A DNA stretch of 29,174 nucleotides from a virus. Shown piece by piece: positions 21,705-29,020 of the stretch (the first letter of the stretch is position 1; each line of letters opens with the position of its first letter). The notes under the pieces are model-generated. The model was not told the origin of the DNA, made no database searches, and worked only from the letters and a program-made list of their open reading frames with translations. The DNA lies in the IMG/VR virus record IMGVR_UViG_3300034520_000331, positions 1-29,174 of that record, one strand, 5' to 3'. Made by a program: the position numbers and the translations under genes.

Positions 21705-23017
21705 CACCAAATTATGATTTAGCAGTAAAAGAGAGCATCAATACATTAAATGAATATGGATTTAATTCCATTCCTATAAATTTGGATATAATTTTTACAG
21801 AACTAAAAAGAACAATAAAAAAATGCTCTTATAGCAAATTTTCAATTCAATCTGGATTGAGCATCGATGAAATTTGTGAATACTTTGAAAGTGATTTAGG
21901 TGCTTGTGTATATGACCGTAGTAGAGAGCGATATGTTATATATTATAATGATACTAAGCTTAATCCCGCACTAGATAGATTTACAATAGCTCATGAACTC
22001 GGTCATTTTTTCTTAAATCATTATGAATATGTAGATACCGATATTTTATTAAGAAAACCCTTATCTGAAAAAAAATATAAAAAATTTGAAAATGAAGCAA
22101 ATTGTTTTGCTCGTAATCTTCTTGCTCCTGTTCCTTTGGTTAATAGAGTTACAAATATCAAATGTACTAATTCCACAACTGATATTATGAATGCTTTTGA
22201 TGTTTCATTTAAAGCTGCTAAAGCAAGACTTGATTTCTATAAAGTAGATAATTATAGAATGACAGCTGATTATTACACCTATTTTAATACATATACTATT
22301 TCTTATGGTTACTATTGTTTAAACTGCAAAAACAGCGAAGTAGATAACTCTAAACATTGTAAAATATGTGGACAGGGATATAGTGTTTTTGAAAAAGGAG
22401 TTGATAGAGTGCTTTATGATGGTTTAGAGTTAGATAGCAATATGAAATTAAAGGTTTGTCCAAAATGCTTAAATTCTTATTTCTCTGAAAATGAAGATAA
22501 ATGTAATATATGTGGACAGTATTTATTTAATGATTGTTCTAATGACTTCTGTGGTATTACTAAATTGTCTGGAAATACTCGCTGTTGTCCCGAGTGTGGT
22601 TCTGATACAACATTTGTATATTCTGGTATATTAAAAAATTGGGAGGATTCTTTAATTTTCCAATTAAACAAATTAGAATTCGAAAGTGATCTTTGTGGAA
22701 AATATGGAAAGTCTATAGAAATAGATGACTGGTCTTTTTTTGTTTTTGAACTAAAAAATAATAATAAAGAGTACATAAGCAAGCTTTTAGAACACACTAC
22801 AGCAAAACTATGTGGTAGTACACTGATAATTTATGCTCCAAACCCTATAATAAAAGAAAAACTTGATAATCAATATATTCTTGAAATTATTATGGACAAT
22901 CTTGAACCAGAATTTAGTATAAAAGCTGATAACATAGAAATAGCCTGTATAGAAGATTTCTATCCAAAACATTCTGCTACTATTGATAAGATTGATGATT
23001 CTGATATACCATTTTAA
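21701..23017 (+). CDS. ImmA/IrrE-family metallopeptidase with zinc ribbons and a replication-protein-like C-terminus
   Basis: 438 residues, far longer than the usual 150-250. The N-terminal peptidase has HELGH (98-102) and the third ligand in FENEANCFARNLLAP (Glu 132), so it should be an active zinc protease; by analogy with ICEBs1 it cleaves the coupled repressor. Residues 200-300 hold several CxxC pairs (CLNC, CKIC, CPKC, CNIC, CPEC), consistent with two or three zinc ribbons. Residues 343-400 (DWSFFVFELKNNN..., STLIIYAPNPIIKEKLDNQY) resemble DnaA domain I, a helicase/regulator-binding KH-like domain; DnaX domain V is similar. The last eight residues, IDDSDIPF, mimic the SSB C-terminal peptide (DDDIPF). 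The last two readings are my inference from pattern. Confidence 0.88.
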   Translation: MTPNYDLAVKESINTLNEYGFNSIPINLDIIFTELKRTIKKCSYSKFSIQSGLSIDEICEYFESDLGACVYDRSRERYVIYYNDTKLNPALDRFTIAHELGHFFLNHYEYVDTDILLRKPLSEKKYKKFENEANCFARNLLAPVPLVNRVTNIKCTNSTTDIMNAFDVSFKAAKARLDFYKVDNYRMTADYYTYFNTYTISYGYYCLNCKNSEVDNSKHCKICGQGYSVFEKGVDRVLYDGLELDSNMKLKVCPKCLNSYFSENEDKCNICGQYLFNDCSNDFCGITKLSGNTRCCPECGSDTTFVYSGILKNWEDSLIFQLNKLEFESDLCGKYGKSIEIDDWSFFVFELKNNNKEYISKLLEHTTAKLCGSTLIIYAPNPIIKEKLDNQYILEIIMDNLEPEFSIKADNIEIACIEDFYPKHSATIDKIDDSDIPF

Positions 23018-23331
23018 AAAAATATATAGATGTGTGTCTCTACAATTTAATCTATTGGAACTATATGATTCATTAAAAACGATTTTTTCCAGCCCTGTAT
23101 ATATATCCAATTTATTACACAGCAAAGTTTAATTTTTATCAAATGTAAAAAAGGATACTTATGATATAATACTCATAGTATCCTTACTCTTAAATTATAA
23201 CTTTTTTAATTCTTTCCTATAATACTTACTAATGCCATAGCAATTACTCTCCATTCGACCTCATGCATCAAGAAATATTCCTTGCACTTTACCTTATATA
23301 CATACTATAATAAACACTCTCTTCTCTATAT
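23018..23331. other. Intergenic region between the converging ImmA and C5-methyltransferase genes
   Basis: This 314-base AT-rich stretch holds one clear element, the terminator at 23145-23185. I see no credible gene on either strand and no repeat shared with other parts of the window. Confidence 0.6.
23145..23185 (-). terminator. Terminator of the restriction-modification operon
   Basis: Minus strand AAGGATACTATGA and TCATAAGTATCCTT form a 13-pair stem with one bulged base and a short AT loop, followed by TTTT. The hairpin may also slow transcription from the opposite ImmA operon. It isolates the restriction operon from the lysogeny switch. Confidence 0.75.
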
Positions 23332-24387
23332 TTATTTATTACTTCTTTTAATTACTTCTTCTGCAATAGCTTTCCCTAATAATGGTGGAACTGCATTACC
23401 AACCTGTTTCATCTGTGAGGATTTCTTTCCGTAAAAGATAAAGCTATCTGGAAATGACTGAAGCCGTGCAGCTTCTCTCACAGTTATGCATCTATTAAGA
23501 AATGGATGAGTAAATCTTCCAGAAGATGGAGTGTCAAATCTTGTCGTAATAGTGACAGATTGTTCATTTCCTATCATCCTAGACCAAGTTCCACTATAAA
23601 TAGATTTTGTTAATAACTCTTTGGGTAATATTTCTTTACCCATACCAACTGGTATCATCTTTAATTTTTCAATAGACTCTTTGGAATGATTAGTAGCTAC
23701 GTGATTATGAAGTATATTCATTGTCCCTCGCATTGTTTTTTGATATTCTGAATTTGGTAGAAAAGGATATATTTGTTGTTCCTTACCTTCTCCAGCTTCA
23801 AGAAAAGCCAAATCACTGATTGCTTCATCAATTGTAACTTTTGGTGATTTACCTTCAGGAAGATTAACTTTGTCAGTACCTAAACTTCCCAAAATAAAAG
23901 CTCTCCGTCTTATTTGTGGGACACCAAAATCAGCAGCATTTAAAACCTTACAATCAAGAGTATAACCGATATTTTGAAATAATTTTTCTATTTCTTTTTT
24001 AAAAAATCCGCTTTCTGCAGTTAAAAGGTTAGGGACATTTTCCATTAAAAAATACTTAGGTCTTAAGAATTCAACTACTTTATAATAATATCGAAATAAA
24101 AAATTTCTTTCATCATGAATTGTTTTTCTACTTCCCTTTTGAGAAAACCCTTGACAAGGTGGTCCTCCAATAACCATATCTATTGAATCTCTATAGTGTC
24201 CAAATGTTTTTTCGATATCTAGCTTTGTTATATCTTCATTAATCATTTTTGTTCCTTTATGATTTTTTGTATAAGCGTAGGCAATATCTGAGTCTTTCTC
24301 ATTAGCAAGAACAATTTCACAACCTGCTTCAGCAAACCCAAATGAGAGTCCGCCTACACCCGCAAATAAATCTACTACTTTTAGCAT
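23332..24387 (-). CDS. DNA (cytosine-5) methyltransferase of the restriction-modification operon
   Basis: A 351-residue enzyme of typical length. Motif I VVDLFAGVGGLSFGF (4-18), motif IV GGPPCQGFS with catalytic Cys 78, motif VI MENV, motif VIII QIRRRAFI. The target recognition region lies around 190-290, followed by CITVREAARLQSFPDSF and QVGNAVPPLLGKAIA. It methylates cytosine at C5. It is the last gene of the operon, 12 bases after the N-methyltransferase stop, with AAGGAGAATTTGTT before ATG 24387. Unlike the phage C5 enzyme at 6592, it accompanies McrBC-like restriction genes, so it should protect the host DNA from them. Confidence 0.96.
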   Translation of the reverse strand: MLKVVDLFAGVGGLSFGFAEAGCEIVLANEKDSDIAYAYTKNHKGTKMINEDITKLDIEKTFGHYRDSIDMVIGGPPCQGFSQKGSRKTIHDERNFLFRYYYKVVEFLRPKYFLMENVPNLLTAESGFFKKEIEKLFQNIGYTLDCKVLNAADFGVPQIRRRAFILGSLGTDKVNLPEGKSPKVTIDEAISDLAFLEAGEGKEQQIYPFLPNSEYQKTMRGTMNILHNHVATNHSKESIEKLKMIPVGMGKEILPKELLTKSIYSGTWSRMIGNEQSVTITTRFDTPSSGRFTHPFLNRCITVREAARLQSFPDSFIFYGKKSSQMKQVGNAVPPLLGKAIAEEVIKRSNK

Positions 24388-24399
24388 AACAAATTCTCC

Positions 24400-25164
24400 T
24401 TAAACACTATTAATTACCTTCAACTCATATTTTTCATTTGTTTGAACATCTGCTATTCTTTTAAGAGCTATATCAAAATAGCTTTCTTTAAGTTCAATTC
24501 CTATAAAACTCCTACCACATCTTTTAGAAACGACTCCTGTTGTTCCACTGCCCATAAAAGGATCCATAACAACGTCTCCTGGATTTGATAATATTTCTAC
24601 AAAATGTTGAATGATAGACTCAGGTTTTTGAGTTGGATGTCCACCATACTTCTTTTCGCTTTTAGGCGTAACTGAACTTTCTACAAAATCATGAATAGCC
24701 AAGGAATTATTATTAAAAATTCCTGTTTTAGCTTGATTAATAAAATAAACCCACCCTTCAACAGAATTAATAAAGTGTAAATTCATATTTCTAGGCATCG
24801 GATTAGTCTTATGCCATATTCCTGTTGTTTTGTAATAAAATTTATTTTTTTCTGCAAGCTTAATAATTGTCTCAATTTTAATTAATGACATAAATACTAT
24901 CATTGAACCACCTTTTTTTAAAATTCGCTGTGATTCTTCAAAAAAGCTGTTCATATGTTTAGTCCACTCTTCAAACTCTAAATCATCCCAACCTGCATCT
25001 CCAAAAAAGTTCTCTCTCATTTTTTTCAAATTGGTATCACGATTGCGCATAAAATTACCTAAATTATATGGTGGATCTGTTACTATCAGATCCACGCTAT
25101 TGTTTTTTAGATTCTTCATAGTATCTATACAATTTCCTTTAATTAACATCATATTACTTTCCAT
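24400..25164 (-). CDS. DNA N4-cytosine/N6-adenine methyltransferase of the restriction-modification operon
   Basis: A 254-residue beta-class amino-methyltransferase: TDPPYNLGNF (29-38) precedes the AdoMet motif VVMDPFMGSGTTGV (about 196-209), and GGHPTQKPESII is the usual middle motif. No separate DNA-recognition domain is obvious apart from the segment around 40-75. Adenine and cytosine specificity cannot be told apart by eye. ATG 25164 follows AGAAGGAGATAAAT, 16 bases after the McrC-like gene. A second methyltransferase of a different chemistry in one operon suggests an asymmetric recognition site with one enzyme per strand. Confidence 0.95.
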   Translation of the reverse strand: MESNMMLIKGNCIDTMKNLKNNSVDLIVTDPPYNLGNFMRNRDTNLKKMRENFFGDAGWDDLEFEEWTKHMNSFFEESQRILKKGGSMIVFMSLIKIETIIKLAEKNKFYYKTTGIWHKTNPMPRNMNLHFINSVEGWVYFINQAKTGIFNNNSLAIHDFVESSVTPKSEKKYGGHPTQKPESIIQHFVEILSNPGDVVMDPFMGSGTTGVVSKRCGRSFIGIELKESYFDIALKRIADVQTNEKYELKVINSV

Positions 25165-25180
25165 ATTTATCTCCTTCTAA

Positions 25181-26413
25181 TTAAGTTAATAAATCTCGTA
25201 AGTGCTTTTTAAATAAAGTTTCATTTGTAGCAATAGACAAATCTACAGCACGTATCTTTAATTCCTTATCTGGAACAACATTAATAAAGGTATAATCTCC
25301 AACTACAGTATCTACCCTCTGTGTTTTTGGATACATAAGAATTGCTATATTTACTTTTGGAATTGCAGAAATGTATGCATTCATTTGATATACATCAGAT
25401 TCCTTTGCAAATGATTTTACAACTTTCCATTTTGCATCAACAACTATTTTAAATCCTTTATCAGTATTTATCAAGATATCAGGTTTAAGTTTAACTTTCT
25501 TTATGGTTCCTGTTTTGTTTGAAATCAAATAATTTTTACTATATTGATATGATATGTTTGAACCACAAATCTTTTTATATGATTTAAAAATAAACATTTC
25601 AAAAATCTTATTCATATCAAACAACATGGAAGTAACCGAGTGTTTTCCATTACTTAAACTAATAGTGTATCCTTCTAAAAATAAGTTGCTATATTCAATA
25701 ATTTCTTTAATCCTTGAGTTAATCCTTGTAATTTGAATATTTATATTAATAAGTTGTTGTTCATTAATTTGACTAACTTCATCAAAATATATTAAAGCTG
25801 TATTTAATCGTTTTATATTTGAAAAATCTTTACTAATTTTTTTCATTTCGATCATCGTGTACTTTATCAGCTGATTAACATTATTATCTATATCAAGTTT
25901 TGAATACTTGCAAAAAAATCTAGTTGGATTTATTACATTCTTATTAATATGCTTAGAAAAAACTACACTCCCTTTAACAGTAGTAATATTATTCACGACT
26001 TTGCGGTAAGAAGATAAAAAACCCTCTCTAATGTAGTATTCTATTTTTTCTAAGTAATTTGATATTAATATTTCAACCAATCCATTTTTAGAAAAGTCAA
26101 CTTTGGCATTAATATTCCTTTTAGTAGGTATATTATAAGCAATTTTAAACATATATAATAATGTTTCTTTAACTTCAGCATCATTATTCGAATTAGATAT
26201 TTTAGGTAAAATTTCCAAAGAAAGTCCCGGTAAACTTATCACTCCTACCCATTGTTGTGGAGTAATATATCTATTACCCCATTTGAAAATACCTTTATTA
26301 TTAATATCAATTATTCTAATAGATTCTGCATCTGCCTTTGAAATCTGTTTCTTTGCAATATCTCTTTTTTTTCCAATATAAATTTTTTCGTGTTCCAAAA
26401 CAGTTAAAATCAT
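25181..26413 (-). CDS. mcrC: McrC-like restriction nuclease subunit
   Basis: A 410-residue member of the McrBC 5-methylcytosine restriction family. The N-terminal half (FKWGNRYITPQQWVGVISLPGLSLEILPKI) is the McrC fold that contacts the McrB ring. The C-terminal half has the PD-(D/E)xK site: KLKPDILINTD followed by FKIVVDAKWK. The later QMNAYISAIPKVNIAILMYP completes the core. It cuts DNA when activated by the GTPase. Its ATG overlaps the mcrB stop (ATGA), so the two subunits are coupled. Confidence 0.93.
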   Translation of the reverse strand: MILTVLEHEKIYIGKKRDIAKKQISKADAESIRIIDINNKGIFKWGNRYITPQQWVGVISLPGLSLEILPKISNSNNDAEVKETLLYMFKIAYNIPTKRNINAKVDFSKNGLVEILISNYLEKIEYYIREGFLSSYRKVVNNITTVKGSVVFSKHINKNVINPTRFFCKYSKLDIDNNVNQLIKYTMIEMKKISKDFSNIKRLNTALIYFDEVSQINEQQLININIQITRINSRIKEIIEYSNLFLEGYTISLSNGKHSVTSMLFDMNKIFEMFIFKSYKKICGSNISYQYSKNYLISNKTGTIKKVKLKPDILINTDKGFKIVVDAKWKVVKSFAKESDVYQMNAYISAIPKVNIAILMYPKTQRVDTVVGDYTFINVVPDKELKIRAVDLSIATNETLFKKHLRDLLT

Positions 26414-27678
26414 AAAATCACTCCATCGTATATCTTTACGATAGCATCTTTATCAAAGCCTTTATTTACATAATAAACTTTCTTTGTTTCAATTGCATAC
26501 TCTCCAACAAAAGTCAACAATCTATCTACTTCAAGCTCTTCATGACAGTATATTGCATTACTAACTAAAGCTCCTGTGTCATCTATGTCATTTAATATCA
26601 TCTGAACTTTTTGTAAATCATTAAAGAAATACTCTTCTAGCAATGGAATGATTTTTTTCTCTAATATATCTTTGATATCTTTCCAACAGCTTACTTTCAT
26701 AAAAAAAGCATGTCCAATTATGTAATTACTGTCTAACAACAACTCTATTCTCTTATTTATAACTTTTAGTAACTTTATTACATCAATACCATCTACATTT
26801 TTTGCATCTACACCTCTAACTTTAAGTGCCTTGCTTAACTCTTCATATTCACACGGAAAATTAATAAAATCAAATCTTCTTCGTAGTGCAATGTCTATTG
26901 TTGCTATAGATTTATCTGCTGAGTTCATAGTTCCTATTATATTGAGATTATTTGGTACAGTAAAAGTTGTTTTTGAATAAGGTAATACAGCTTCTAATTC
27001 ACAATATTGTCCTTCTCTTTTATCTAACTCAATTAAACTAATTAATTCTCCAAAAATTTCAGATATGTTTCCTCTATTAATCTCATCAATGAACAAAGCA
27101 TATTGCTTTAGTGGATTTTTTCTTGCAATTTCACATATCTTCTTGAATATTCCATCTTGTGGATTGTATGTTAATATCTTTGTTACTGGATCAATAGACG
27201 GTCTTATTCCTTCAATAAAATCTTCATACACAAACGATTGATGAAAAGTAACAAAATCATACCTTTTTTCAATTTTAGCATTTTTCATATATTTAACCAT
27301 AAAGTCAGAGTCATGCTCTAATAACTTTAATCTATCTACAAACCACTTTCCACTGGATTCAAAAAAAATGCGTGGCAATTTTCTTAACACACCTATCGGA
27401 GATTCTTCAATAGAATGTTCTTCTAATACATCAGACACTGTACCAGTATAGCCTAGACCTAAAGTTTTTATTTTCTTAACAATATCTGGAGATGTCATTG
27501 GATTGTTATTTTGTAAAAGTACCAGTGTTATAAGTAACCAATCTTCAGATCTAAGAGTGTATGCTGCATGAATATCTTTATCGTCAATATGATAATCCGT
27601 ATACTTTTCAATTTGCTTTTGCATAAAATATGTTTTACCTGTTCCTGGGGGACCATAATAAATTACATTCTTTGCCAT
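26410..27678 (-). CDS. mcrB: McrB-like GTPase subunit without the usual N-terminal DNA-binding domain
   Basis: A 422-residue AAA+ protein. Walker A GPPGTGKT is at residues 9-16, so nothing precedes the motor; Walker B is LFIDEINRGN (195-204). MNSADKS (251-257) matches the McrB signature MNTADRS linked to GTP use, and IALRRRFDF holds the arginine finger. FHQSFVYEDFIEGIRP is another family hallmark. About 75 residues inserted after Walker A (LLITLVLLQNNNPMTSPDIVKKIKTLG...PRIFFESSGKWFVD, near 48-115) look like a winged helix of the HARE-HTH type. DNA recognition is therefore expected from this insert or from the LAGLIDADG protein encoded four bases upstream. Confidence 0.93.
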   Translation of the reverse strand: MAKNVIYYGPPGTGKTYFMQKQIEKYTDYHIDDKDIHAAYTLRSEDWLLITLVLLQNNNPMTSPDIVKKIKTLGLGYTGTVSDVLEEHSIEESPIGVLRKLPRIFFESSGKWFVDRLKLLEHDSDFMVKYMKNAKIEKRYDFVTFHQSFVYEDFIEGIRPSIDPVTKILTYNPQDGIFKKICEIARKNPLKQYALFIDEINRGNISEIFGELISLIELDKREGQYCELEAVLPYSKTTFTVPNNLNIIGTMNSADKSIATIDIALRRRFDFINFPCEYEELSKALKVRGVDAKNVDGIDVIKLLKVINKRIELLLDSNYIIGHAFFMKVSCWKDIKDILEKKIIPLLEEYFFNDLQKVQMILNDIDDTGALVSNAIYCHEELEVDRLLTFVGEYAIETKKVYYVNKGFDKDAIVKIYDGVIL

Positions 27679-27682
27679 TTTC

Positions 27683-28447
27683 TTACCTTCTCTCTATTGC
27701 TTTTAATCCTTTTAATATATTATCTTCGTTTTTAACTTTGTAATAGTTCACCATATCATAAGAACTCGTTGCAACATCAAATTTCTTTTTTGATATGAAC
27801 CCTATCTTTTCTACATAATTTTCACTTCCTGGAATCCTAAGTTGATCTTTTCTACGATTTCCACCTTCTAATCGTTCTCTTGCTTCTCCTCCATTATAAT
27901 TATAAGTGAATCCATAATCATCTAATACTTCACATAAAAATCTACCTACTATTTCATTTTCACAATCTAAAACAACGTATCTTATAGCACCAGTCTTTTT
28001 ATTTTTGTCAATAGACCCTCTTCCATCAAACATACCAGCTATAAAACATTTTTTAACTTCCTGTGATGATGCAAATAAAGCTCTTTTCACTTCTGGAATC
28101 ATATCTTCTAACCTTTGTTCATCTTTACTCCTAAAAAAAGTTCCGAATCCTACTAAACGATTAAATTTCCCAGAATCTAATTTATTACTTCTTATAGTTG
28201 ATGCCATCAATGTTTGATTCGATAATTTAGCAGCCAAAGCCTTAACATGTTGAAAATGATCCTCTAATTCTTCATTAGTTAAATATCCATTGTTATGTCT
28301 AACTGGTGCAATCCAGTATTTATTTCCATTGGCTATAACACTTTCATTGGCAGCAAATATACCTCCCAAAAAGTATGCACTTTCATTTATTAGATACTTC
28401 GTTCCCATTTCTAAATCAATATTTATAATTTGATATTTTTTTTGCAT
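27683..28447 (-). CDS. LAGLIDADG-fold protein with degenerate active sites, putative specificity subunit of the McrBC-like system
   Basis: A 254-residue protein. Two LAGLIDADG helices are readable: LGGIFAANE (27-35) and IAGMFDGRG (136-144), each at the start of a roughly 110-residue repeat, the single-chain monomeric layout. In active enzymes the eighth position of the motif is the metal-binding Asp or Glu; here it is Asn 34 and Arg 143. Cleavage is therefore unlikely, while the DNA-binding saddle could remain. It begins at ATG 28447 after AGGGGGGATATTAGG and ends four bases before mcrB. I infer a DNA-recognition role for the GTPase/nuclease pair. A remnant homing enzyme is the alternative. 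Confidence 0.75.
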   Translation of the reverse strand: MQKKYQIINIDLEMGTKYLINESAYFLGGIFAANESVIANGNKYWIAPVRHNNGYLTNEELEDHFQHVKALAAKLSNQTLMASTIRSNKLDSGKFNRLVGFGTFFRSKDEQRLEDMIPEVKRALFASSQEVKKCFIAGMFDGRGSIDKNKKTGAIRYVVLDCENEIVGRFLCEVLDDYGFTYNYNGGEARERLEGGNRRKDQLRIPGSENYVEKIGFISKKKFDVATSSYDMVNYYKVKNEDNILKGLKAIERR

Positions 28448-28519
28448 CCTAATATCCCCCCTAAAATATTTTTTAATTTATTACTTTTTTGTATAGTCGA
28501 TATATAAATCGTATAATAC

Positions 28520-28714
28520 TTAATTAGATTTAGATGCACCACCATTCTTAACCCATTCATCAATTTCACTAATCTTAAATTTCCATAGTTTACCTACACG
28601 GTGACAAGGAATACATTGATTTCGTATCCATTTGTGGATTGTATCCTTGTTAACCCCAAGATGTTGAGCAATTTCTTTTGTAGATACCCATCTCTCAGCT
28701 ACATTATCACTCAT
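28520..28714 (-). CDS. Excisionase-family (MerR-like) DNA-binding protein
   Basis: About 64 residues from ATG 28714, with GAGAGGTGCATTTAT upstream. The whole protein is a winged helix of the Xis/HTH_17 type: WVSTKEIAQHLGVNKDTIHKWIRNQCIPCHRVGKLWKFKISEIDEWVKNGG. It could be a true excisionase, given its place next to the element's host junction. It could equally be the controller of the restriction operon it heads, as such small HTH proteins often precede restriction and defence genes. A 14-base palindrome lies upstream at 28783-28796. Confidence 0.85.
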   Translation of the reverse strand: MSDNVAERWVSTKEIAQHLGVNKDTIHKWIRNQCIPCHRVGKLWKFKISEIDEWVKNGGASKSN

Positions 28715-28782
28715 ATAAATGCACCTCTCAAAATACTTTTTTATATATTTTATCATTTTCAACTTTGCTTGTATATATTTTT

Positions 28783-28796
28783 ATATGATTTCATAT
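28783..28796. promoter_or_regulatory. Palindrome upstream of the Xis-like gene (possible operator)
   Basis: ATATGA, TT, TCATAT is a perfect 14-base palindrome, 69 bases before the Xis-like start codon. The surrounding sequence is AT-rich, so chance is possible. Confidence 0.35.
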
Positions 28797-28888
28797 ATTT
28801 ATGTTGTTTTATTAACTGTTTACAAAATCTTTTAGATTCTTTGTTAAAATGATTTGTATGCAAAATATAATACACAATTTCCCACACC

Positions 28889-28916
28889 TTTTCGCAAATA
28901 TCTAATTCTGCGAAAA
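28889..28916. repeat. Inverted repeat near the host junction
   Basis: TTTTCGCA (28889-28896) and TGCGAAAA (28909-28916) are perfect 8-base inverted copies separated by 12 bases. No T-run follows, so it is not a terminator. It lies between rlmD and the Xis-like gene, where recombinase or excisionase binding sites would be expected. Confidence 0.4.
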
Positions 28917-28935
28917 CCCTTTACCCCCTCAAACC

Positions 28936-28964
28936 AAAAATCCCCCAAACCTATAGTCTGAGGG
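28936..28964 (-). terminator. Rho-independent terminator of rlmD
   Basis: Minus strand CCCTCAGAC, loop TATAG, GTTTGGGGG, then ATTTTT. The stem has 9 pairs with two wobbles. It is 57 bases after the rlmD stop codon. Confidence 0.75.
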
Positions 28965-29020
28965 AACATAAAACACACATGAATATTTAGTTAAAATCAT
29001 TCAAAGCCTTTGATTCCAAG

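Noticed and set aside
27683-28447. Active homing endonuclease of an intron or intein
   Set aside because: The protein is a whole free-standing gene within an operon, no intron-like flanks are visible, and both metal-binding motif positions are non-acidic.
23332-28714. BREX- or DISARM-type defence system because of the Xis-like leader gene and several methyltransferases
   Set aside because: No PglX, PglZ, BrxC or DrmA/DrmB-type proteins are present; the GTPase and nuclease are clearly McrB and McrC-like.
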